Positions 1 through 5,851 of a stretch of DNA of 9,514 nt are shown here, one piece after another. Below the pieces are notes generated by a model that had not been told where the DNA came from, did not search any database, and saw only the letters and a program-made list of their open reading frames with translations. Every line of letters begins with the position of its first letter. Positions within the stretch are counted from its first letter, which is position 1. Both the position numbers and the translations under genes were made by a program. The DNA is from JBASEY01 sp049652745. Lineage in GTDB: Bacteria > CSSED10-310. The DNA lies in the NCBI GenBank assembly GCA_049652745.1, contig JBASEY010000018.1, positions 1 through 9,514 of the forward strand. Direction: 5' to 3'.

Positions 1-24
1 AATCGGAAATAACCTTAAATCAAA

Positions 25-480
25 TTGTCGTGGCTGACCCTTCAACACAAAAAATCCCCGAAATATACCCCCAAAACTGGGGAAAGTTATTGGCCAAATT
101 CTGGGGATTTTTATTGGCCGGTAACAACTTGCGGTTCATGTACGCCTGGAGATCTTCCAACTCTCGAGCAGTACGCTTGGTTTTGCGCAAATATACCAGC
201 TTCACATCCGGTCGTTCGGTCTAAAAATCCAAATCCTTTTGGTTTGTACGATATGCATGGCAATATGTGGGAATGGTGCTGGGATTGGTATGGCTCCTAC
301 CCGACCCAACCAACGACAGATCCCAAGGGTCCTGATTCCGGCACAGATAAAGTGACTCGCGGCGGCGCATCGCAGCATGCCGCAAGATACTGCCGATCAG
401 CCATGCGAGGTCACAGCGCTCCCAGCTATAAAAACAATAATTTGGGCTTCCGTATGGTAAGATATAATTGCCCGCCTTAG
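25..480 (+). pseudogene. C-terminal remnant of an FGE/SUMF1-domain (formylglycine-generating-enzyme-like) protein
   Basis: The frame reads through the hallmark C-terminal half of the FGE-sulfatase/SUMF1 domain. Visible motifs are a YAWF element (residues 50-53), HPV (61-63), PNPFGLYDMHGNMWEWCWDW (69-88), DPKGP (99-103), TRGG (111-114), ARYCRSA (120-126) and the terminal NLGFRMVR (139-146), then a TAG stop. Homology starts only near residue 36. A complete domain is usually well over 200 residues, so its first half is missing. The only available start is a TTG at 25 without a good ribosome site, and in-frame stops lie just upstream at 10-12 and 16-18. Residues 1-35 come from palindromic repeat DNA, not from the FGE fold. 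At the active-site motif, the position of the first catalytic Cys of true FGEs is His118, while the second Cys is kept (Cys123). Even the intact ancestor was therefore probably not a sulfatase activator but one of the many FGE-like proteins of other function. It is most likely a broken gene; expression as a short protein from TTG is less likely. Confidence 0.65.
49..124. repeat. Palindromic element with an internal 24-bp tandem duplication
   Basis: A 10-bp inverted repeat, AAAAATCCCC at 50-59 and GGGGATTTTT at 103-112, encloses a second inverted pair, CCCC 69-72 and GGGG 79-82. Between the arms lies the 8-bp palindrome TTGGCCAA (90-97). Independently, 77-95 and 101-119 are near-identical direct copies (16 of 19 bases, both CTGGGG...TTATTGGCC) with a 24-bp period. 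The element sits exactly where FGE homology begins and may continue past the left edge. On the minus strand one frame is open from about 130 to the left edge and reads ...VLKGQPRQFDLRLFPI. This could mean the element carries or overlaps coding sequence, but no start codon with a ribosome site is visible. It could be a small dispersed palindromic element; copy number cannot be judged here. Confidence 0.55.
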
Positions 481-497
481 GAAACAAACCTACTCAA

Positions 498-522
498 AGT
501 GGGCAGCCGCGTGCCGCTCACT
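498..522 (+). terminator. Weak hairpin after the FGE remnant
   Basis: A bulged stem-loop begins 18 bases after the stop codon: AGTG (498-501) pairs with CACT (519-522) and GGCA (502-505) with TGCC (512-515), around the loop GCCGCG. No T-run follows directly; a run of nine T lies further on at 561-569. This is at best an imperfect intrinsic terminator. The rest of 481-672 shows no gene or convincing signal. Confidence 0.22.
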
Positions 523-672
523 ATCTACACTCACCGTGGATTTGACCGTAAACAATTCGATTTTTTTTTCGGCGCTTTAAACCAGAATACAGAAGTGTAT
601 TCAATATTAGTTTCAGGGAGCCGGGATATTAAAAATCACCACTCTTAAAGCAAAGTTTCAAGCATATTTTCT

Positions 673-700
673 TTGCAAATTCTGAAAAACCATCTAAGAT
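673..700 (+). promoter_or_regulatory. Candidate sigma-70 type promoter for the large secreted protein
   Basis: TTGCAA (673-678) and TAAGAT (695-700) are separated by 16 bases. Each matches the -35 or -10 consensus at 4 of 6 positions. The site lies about 50 bases before the ATG at 749 in AT-rich DNA. It is plausible by position only. Confidence 0.3.
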
Positions 701-735
701 GTTGTTTAATGTATGTCGAACTATCACCTTTATTT

Positions 736-740
736 GGAGG
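736..740 (+). promoter_or_regulatory. Ribosome binding site that fixes the start at 749
   Basis: GGAGG lies 8 bases before ATG 749. The frame also has an ATG at 713, but that one has no ribosome site and would put 12 polar residues ahead of the signal peptide. The start at 749 is therefore preferred. Confidence 0.8.
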
Positions 741-748
741 ACTCGAAT

Positions 749-3598
749 ATGTACCGTTTTAGTGTTTTTAAAACTTGGGTTATTTTTTTGGTATTGAGCT
801 TGAGTTTTCTTCCGCAGACCCAGGCACGATACAAAGCACGTGTTCCACACACAATTCAGTTCATCTGTGAAGAGGGCGAAGACAATTTTAGCGGTGTTTG
901 GGGCATGAGAGTTATCTGGAACAAATATCCGGACGCCTTAGGTTACGATATTATTTCACACCACGGCGCTCATGGAGGCGGTAGTGTTGGGCCGGATGTT
1001 CAATCCTGGGGTATCGGCGGCGGAAGTCCGGCACCGCCCGGCAGTTGCCCGGCAATCGAAGCCATGGCGAAACCCGGTCAGTTTCAGACTATCTATGAAG
1101 TCTGGGGGAATTTTCCGGATGGTGGCAATCTGCAATTGCATAAAACGAGCAACATATACGGCGCAGCGCGTCCGGGTGATGAAGTCCGCTATTTTCTGCT
1201 CTACAAAAACACCGGTCGATACCCTCTTGAGGATTGTATCGTGACTGAAAGCTGGCCGCCCTATATGGAATTCGTTGCAGGCGGCGACACTAGCGATTTC
1301 AGTTCGGCAACATGGAATTTCGGGACTTTGAATCCGGGACACTGGAAACTGGTCGAACTCGTACTGAGAATAAGCGAAGACCTGCCGCGGGAAATCACTG
1401 AAATTTACAATGTCGCCGTGGTTCACCCTGCAAATCCACCCTCTCCGGATCCTGAAACGGAAACTCCCTATACGACATCTCCAACGCACGGGATCGCCAT
1501 GTCCCAATGTGATTCCCTGCGCTGCAATACCGTTTACGGGGAAGCCGAATGGATCGATCGCCCGGGCGGCAGTACGTTCAAAGAATTGAAACCGTACGAC
1601 GTCGTTCGCGGAAACGACAAGGTTCGACTGCTGAGCGGTTATGCATCGTTTAACCACACCGTCGCAACAGGTGTTCTGCTTCTCCACGAAGGGGGTTTCC
1701 GCCTGACAAACTGCCCCGATCTGCCGGATAATGTTTACTCGGAAATTATTCTTGATACGCCCGCAGCCCTGGAACATACCATCGAAGGGATCATGGAACC
1801 CGACGATCATGTCAAAGTCGTCGGCCGGTTTTTAACTCTCGAGATTCATCAAGCGTGTTATAGTCTTGTGGCCGAATCGAACAACGAAACCGTCAACGTG
1901 AAAAGCGGTAAAATAACCGTTATCGATCCGACCGGAAAACGTCATAAAATCGGAGCGGGCAACTCATTTTCCTGGCCGACTGAAGGCGGCTCTTCCAATC
2001 GGTCGAACGGCCCGATTATAGTCGGTACGGATCCGCCCAATTTTGCTTCAGTCTTTTATGTCGATATCGTGCTCAACTATGAATTCGATCAGCCTGTCAC
2101 AAGCATCGGTGATGACAGCGGATTTTTTTTAGGGGAAACCGCCGGCGCCTGGCAGGGCTACGGTACATTCGATGAACTGGCCGGCAACGTCAACGTAACG
2201 TGGAATACCGAGCAGACGATCATGACCATCACGATCCCCTCACTTTATTACTGGCTTGGCCGGGACGGAGGGGGGATGACGTTGATCGCGACTGTTCACT
2301 TGACCGATGTGGAAGGGGCCTCCGGAACAACAGAGGATATCTATCATGCTATGACCTTGTTCTGTACCCAGGAGACCTCCTCACTCGGATGGGCCAATTA
2401 CAAATTCGACTATTTCAGTTTCGTGACCCAGGGTGACGGCTATCTGGCCCCGCGTGGCATGTGGAACTTGCAACAACTTTCAGATTTACCGGGACCTCTT
2501 CCTGATGGCGTATACCAGGCGAGTCCGGCGTATGAATTCGAATTCCTGGGCACTATTCTCTCTTGTTACTGGCTGCAACTTAAATCCAACCTGCCTGTCA
2601 GACCGCCGACCGGACCCGGCGGAGGCGGTGTCTATTCCTGGAATGGAACCGGATGGAATTTGATTCGGGAAGGATTCGGCCCGGATTGGACATGGACGAC
2701 GGAATTGACGGATCCTCATCAGATACTTGTCTTGGGATCGACTCAATTACGCCCTGATATTCCCGAAGTGATATCCATCTCACCTTCCGTGCAGAGCGAA
2801 CCTGTCACCGGCGCTGTGCCGATCGTCATCCAACTGGCGGCTCGATCGGGTATCCGATATGAATTCGCAGATATCCGAATCAACGGGCAGCGAAGCCTGT
2901 TCTACGATCCCATTAGTTCCACCGTCAGCGGCTGGACAGTGGATGAGAACAACGGGATCACGACGCTGACTTCGACGCCAACAGTCTGGAAACCCGGTCA
3001 ACTGGTATATGGTCAATATTATCTGCCCGCCCGTTTCGGTTTCATACCCGCAGAAGGAACATTCGCTTTCCAGGTGGATTATTCGGACAAGAAGACCGAT
3101 TCGGACGGCGATGGTATGCCTGATACGTGGGAATACGCCAATGGCTTGGATTCATCGGTTTACGACCGGGACAACGACCCGGACGGCGATGGGTTCGGCA
3201 ATTACATCGAATATCTCTTTATGAGTAATCCAACCTCTTCCGCATCTTTACCGGCGATACCGACGATCGACCTGTTGAGTAACCAGAAAGCCTATTACAA
3301 AGGTGATGACATGGCGATTCGAGCACGAGTCACCAATGGTCCGTACGCTGTGCCGGTGGATCTGTATGTGGTTCTGGAGCTTTTAGGCGGATATTATTTC
3401 TGGCCGACGTTTACGACGGATTTTGCGCCGATCAGCTTCACCATGCCGCAAAACATCGACCTGACACTCGACCTGTTCACCTATACATGGGAAGAGATCC
3501 CTATGGTTCTCGAACTTAACTGGTATGGCGCGATTTTAGATCCACAAAGCTGGTTTCTGTACAGCATGGATACACTTTCCGTCCTGTTGGATCTCTAA
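749..3598 (+). CDS. Large secreted multidomain protein with DUF11-like, FecR-like and thrombospondin-type-3 repeat regions
   Basis: A 949-residue protein of unknown overall function, probably exported. From ATG 749 it begins with a signal peptide: basic MYRFSVFK, a hydrophobic stretch to about residue 21, and likely cleavage after TQA near 26. Regions in order: an unrecognised Gly-rich part (27-130); a DUF11-like beta domain (about 131-228, RPGDEVRYFLLYKNTG...WNFGTLNPG); a FecR-like stretch (about 259-413, opening YGEAEWIDRPGG and closing VNVKSGKITVIDP...IGAGNSFSW); an Ig-like (Big_5-type) region (about 421-523); an unrecognised part with a GPGGGG linker (about 620-626); another Ig-like region (about 670-780); a Ca2+-binding thrombospondin-type-3/EF-loop repeat (784-828, DSDGDGMPD and DNDPDGDGFG); and a beta-rich C-terminal domain (837-949). 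No LPXTG, PEP-CTERM, lipobox or C-terminal membrane anchor is seen, so it is probably released or held non-covalently. An adhesive or structural surface role is inferred from the domains; no enzymatic motif is visible. Domain names are by eye, and the FecR-like and Ig-like calls are the least certain. Confidence 0.85.
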   Translation: MYRFSVFKTWVIFLVLSLSFLPQTQARYKARVPHTIQFICEEGEDNFSGVWGMRVIWNKYPDALGYDIISHHGAHGGGSVGPDVQSWGIGGGSPAPPGSCPAIEAMAKPGQFQTIYEVWGNFPDGGNLQLHKTSNIYGAARPGDEVRYFLLYKNTGRYPLEDCIVTESWPPYMEFVAGGDTSDFSSATWNFGTLNPGHWKLVELVLRISEDLPREITEIYNVAVVHPANPPSPDPETETPYTTSPTHGIAMSQCDSLRCNTVYGEAEWIDRPGGSTFKELKPYDVVRGNDKVRLLSGYASFNHTVATGVLLLHEGGFRLTNCPDLPDNVYSEIILDTPAALEHTIEGIMEPDDHVKVVGRFLTLEIHQACYSLVAESNNETVNVKSGKITVIDPTGKRHKIGAGNSFSWPTEGGSSNRSNGPIIVGTDPPNFASVFYVDIVLNYEFDQPVTSIGDDSGFFLGETAGAWQGYGTFDELAGNVNVTWNTEQTIMTITIPSLYYWLGRDGGGMTLIATVHLTDVEGASGTTEDIYHAMTLFCTQETSSLGWANYKFDYFSFVTQGDGYLAPRGMWNLQQLSDLPGPLPDGVYQASPAYEFEFLGTILSCYWLQLKSNLPVRPPTGPGGGGVYSWNGTGWNLIREGFGPDWTWTTELTDPHQILVLGSTQLRPDIPEVISISPSVQSEPVTGAVPIVIQLAARSGIRYEFADIRINGQRSLFYDPISSTVSGWTVDENNGITTLTSTPTVWKPGQLVYGQYYLPARFGFIPAEGTFAFQVDYSDKKTDSDGDGMPDTWEYANGLDSSVYDRDNDPDGDGFGNYIEYLFMSNPTSSASLPAIPTIDLLSNQKAYYKGDDMAIRARVTNGPYAVPVDLYVVLELLGGYYFWPTFTTDFAPISFTMPQNIDLTLDLFTYTWEEIPMVLELNWYGAILDPQSWFLYSMDTLSVLLDL

Positions 3599-3644
3599 TC
3601 GATCAGACAGGCTGATAAACAGTGTTAATGGCCAAGGAGTAAAT

Positions 3645-3708
3645 GCCGGTTAAACCGGCTGGATGATTGCCTGCAGTCAGAGGCGATTTCAACGCTGAAA
3701 CATGACTG
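3645..3708 (+). terminator. Two consecutive hairpins after the secreted-protein gene
   Basis: A tight hairpin, GCCGGT (3645-3650) / TAA loop / ACCGGC (3654-3659), is followed by a longer one with CAGTCA (3674-3679) paired to TGACTG (3703-3708) around an inner GCG/CGC stem (3683-3685, 3693-3695). Neither has a T-run, so they are not canonical intrinsic terminators. By position they could protect or end the upstream mRNA. The rest of the 284-base gap (3599-3882) holds only the candidate trpS promoter and ribosome site. Confidence 0.3.
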
Positions 3709-3778
3709 ATAATGTTGGCTTGTCATCCAGATGAAACCCGCTTAAATGCCGAAACAAATCCGATCGGCAAGAGTTTGA

Positions 3779-3807
3779 TTGCACCTTAACCGTTCTCCCG
3801 CTACACT
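3779..3807 (+). promoter_or_regulatory. Candidate promoter for trpS-xth
   Basis: TTGCAC (3779-3784) and TACACT (3802-3807) are separated by 17 bases, matching the consensus at 3/6 and 4/6. The site is about 75 bases before the trpS ATG. It is a weak match, supported mainly by spacing and position. Confidence 0.27.
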
Positions 3808-3870
3808 TACACGGTGCCGCAGGATATGACATCGTGGTTTCGATCACGTTTCCAGGCGGATTTCAACGAC

Positions 3871-3875
3871 GAGGA
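3871..3875 (+). promoter_or_regulatory. Ribosome binding site that fixes the trpS start
   Basis: GAGGA lies 7 bases before ATG 3883. A GTG at 3814 in the same frame would add 23 residues with no counterpart in the TrpRS family, and it has no ribosome site. Confidence 0.8.
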
Positions 3876-3882
3876 ATTCATT

Positions 3883-4899
3883 ATGAATACTGAAAAAAAA
3901 GCTAAACCAATCATTTTAACCGGTGATCGCCCAACCGGTCGACTTCATCTTGGCCACTATTTCGGGTCGGTCAAATCACGTGTCGAATTACAGGATAAAT
4001 ATGATACCTATCTTTTGATTGCCGATGTCCAGGCTCTGACGGACAATTTCAAGACCCCGGAAAAAGTTCATGCCAATGTCGAAGAGGTCGCGATCGACAA
4101 TTTCGCCTCCGGCATCGACCCTGAAACCGTCAAATATGTCGTTCAGTCAACCATTCCGGCAATTGCGGAACTGACTGTTTTTTACGGAAATTTCGTTACG
4201 TTGGCCCGTTTGGAGAGAAACCCTACGGTCAAAGCCGAAATCGAAAGCAAACAAGAGCTCTTTTCGAAAGGTGTCACGTATGGCTTTTTCGGTTACCCTG
4301 TCAGCCAGGCTGCGGATATCACGGCCTTTGATGCCGACTTGGTCCCAGTCGGAGAAGATCAGCTTCCGATGATCGAATTGACCCGTGAAATCGTTCGGCG
4401 TTTCAATCACACGTATCAGGTCGAAGCGCTGGTTGAACCTGAAGCACGAGTGACTGATGTCGCCCGTATCCGAGGTACCGACGGCAACAGCAAAATGAGC
4501 AAATCATTGAATAACTGCATTTATCTTCGTGATGACCCTCAAACGATTCGCGAAAAAGTGTTCAGCGCTTATACGGACCCACTAAAAATCAAGAAAACCG
4601 ATCCCGGCCACCCGGAAGGCTGCGTTGTCTGTGAATATCTGAAACTGGTCGATCCTGACGGTCATGAACAACTGGTGGCGGATTGCAAGGCCGGCAAAAT
4701 GGGATGTACGGAAGACAAGCGAAAACTGACCGAACTGTTGACTGCATATCTGGCGCCTATTCGGGAACGCGCTAAAAAATTCGAAGAAAACCGAAAGATG
4801 GTCAAAGAATTACTGCGTGAAGGCAGCAGAAAAGGTCGGGAAAAATCTGAAGAAGTGTTACGGCGGGTAAAGGACGCCATGAAAATCAACTATTGGTAA
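3883..4899 (+). CDS. trpS: Tryptophanyl-tRNA synthetase
   Basis: Charges tRNA-Trp with tryptophan in the cytoplasm (class I aminoacyl-tRNA synthetase). The 338-residue length from ATG 3883 is typical of bacterial TrpRS. The HIGH-type signature is TGRLHLGH (H22-L-G-H25), and the second signature is GNSKMSKS (KMSKS at 204-208). The stretch LARLERNPTVKAEI and the core YPVSQAADITAF...DLVPVGEDQLPMIELTREI are diagnostic of the TrpRS catalytic domain. The C-terminal part carries Cys247, Cys250, Cys268 and Cys275 plus Asp278. This resembles the C-x22-C-x6-C-x2-C [4Fe-4S] motif known from Thermotoga maritima TrpRS, but with a shorter first spacer, Asp in place of the last Cys, and an extra Cys at 250. 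The tail is highly charged and helical (residues about 290-335). The gene is 16 bases upstream of xth and probably shares its transcript. No T-box-like leader was recognised. Confidence 0.97.
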   Translation: MNTEKKAKPIILTGDRPTGRLHLGHYFGSVKSRVELQDKYDTYLLIADVQALTDNFKTPEKVHANVEEVAIDNFASGIDPETVKYVVQSTIPAIAELTVFYGNFVTLARLERNPTVKAEIESKQELFSKGVTYGFFGYPVSQAADITAFDADLVPVGEDQLPMIELTREIVRRFNHTYQVEALVEPEARVTDVARIRGTDGNSKMSKSLNNCIYLRDDPQTIREKVFSAYTDPLKIKKTDPGHPEGCVVCEYLKLVDPDGHEQLVADCKAGKMGCTEDKRKLTELLTAYLAPIRERAKKFEENRKMVKELLREGSRKGREKSEEVLRRVKDAMKINYW

Positions 4900-4915
4900 A
4901 CGGGGGAGGTGACAC

Positions 4916-5692
4916 GTGCGGATTGCAACTTTCAATGCAAACAGTATTCGAACACGATTGCCGGTCATTATTCCGTGGCTCGAAGAACATTCCCCGGATA
5001 TCCTGGCCATTCAAGAAACCAAAGTGCAGGATCATTTGTTTCCCGAAAAAGAACTGATGGAAATGGGATATCACAGTGTTTTCAAAGGGCAAAAAAGCTA
5101 TAACGGCGTCGCATTGATCAGTCGCCAACCCTTGACGAATGTGCGCATCGGCTTTTTTGACGACGATGAACAGAATGGCCCTCGCTTAATACGTGGACAA
5201 CTTGGTGATATCCATATCATCAATACCTATGTGCCGCAGGGAAGAGACCGCGAATCGGAACATTATACCGCCAAGCTCGAATGGCTCCGCACCTTCCGCA
5301 AATTGCTGGAAACTGATTATTCCAAGGACCAAAAAGTGGTTTGGGTCGGGGACCTGAATGTCGCCCCTGAGGATATCGATGTTCATGACCCTAAAGGCCT
5401 TGACGGGCACGTCTGCTTCAATCGTGAATTGACAGAACTCTTTTACTGGGTTTGTTCCTGGGGACTCCATGACGTGTTTCGAAAACACCGACCAGAACCG
5501 GGACACTTCAGTTTTTTCGACTATAGAGCCGCAACGGTTTATTCGAACAAAGGTTGGAGAATCGATCATATTCTTGCGACGCCTCCATTGTTCGATCAAT
5601 CAACGGATGCCTGGATCGATATGACCCCCCGTAAGCGACGAACGCCGAAGCCGTCGGATCACACATTTGTCGTAGCGGATTTTGCTGTTTGA
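4916..5692 (+). CDS. xth: Exodeoxyribonuclease III (AP endonuclease, ExoIII family)
   Basis: A DNA-repair nuclease of the endonuclease/exonuclease/phosphatase fold. The family cuts the backbone 5' to abasic sites and removes nucleotides or blocking groups from 3' ends, with a divalent metal. All core elements are present: TFNANSIR (Asn7), IQETK (Glu34), the Tyr105 region YVPQGR, GDLNVAP (Asp146, Asn148), GWRIDHIL (Asp217) and the terminal SDH (Asp248-His249). Its 258 residues match the usual bacterial ExoIII size. The start is GTG 4916, supported by a strong GGAGG at 4905-4909, six bases upstream. It follows trpS by 16 bases, so co-transcription is likely, though no functional link between the two is known. 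It ends convergently with the SEDS gene. Confidence 0.95.
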   Translation: MRIATFNANSIRTRLPVIIPWLEEHSPDILAIQETKVQDHLFPEKELMEMGYHSVFKGQKSYNGVALISRQPLTNVRIGFFDDDEQNGPRLIRGQLGDIHIINTYVPQGRDRESEHYTAKLEWLRTFRKLLETDYSKDQKVVWVGDLNVAPEDIDVHDPKGLDGHVCFNRELTELFYWVCSWGLHDVFRKHRPEPGHFSFFDYRAATVYSNKGWRIDHILATPPLFDQSTDAWIDMTPRKRRTPKPSDHTFVVADFAV

Positions 5693-5747
5693 CGCAAAAT
5701 CCACTCCCTAACAAAACGACCCTATTCTTACATAAAAAATTGCTTAC

Positions 5748-5830
5748 TTGATTATTCAATCAAAACAAAAACGATTTATAAATAAACCCAAATATTGTGG
5801 ATTATATGAAACAGTTTTACCCTGGTAAAA
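5748..5830. terminator. AT-rich hairpins between convergent genes
   Basis: The 159-base gap between xth and the SEDS gene contains two inverted repeats: TTGATT/AATCAA (5748-5753 and 5758-5763, loop ATTC) and TTTTACC/GGTAAAA (5815-5821 and 5824-5830). The second is nearly a perfect palindrome with T and A tracts on either side, so it could act on transcripts from both directions. Both stems are AT-rich and weak. A two-way terminator is inferred from the convergent layout. Confidence 0.35.
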
Positions 5831-5851
5831 TCAGCTAAAAATCGTGTCTGC

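Noticed and set aside
713..748. Upstream ATG extending the large secreted protein by 12 residues
   Set aside because: No ribosome site there, whereas GGAGG precedes ATG 749 and the signal peptide then starts at residue 1.
956..1810. 284-codon open frame on the minus strand
   Set aside because: It lies wholly inside the 749-3598 gene on the other strand, has no ribosome site, and its sequence has no recognisable fold or motif; it is a shadow of codon bias.
3814..3882. GTG start extending TrpRS by 23 residues, and a T-box-like GGTGCCGC just before it
   Set aside because: Strong ribosome site and family length favour ATG 3883; the short GGTGCCGC lacks the full T-box sequence, the specifier stem and a terminator.
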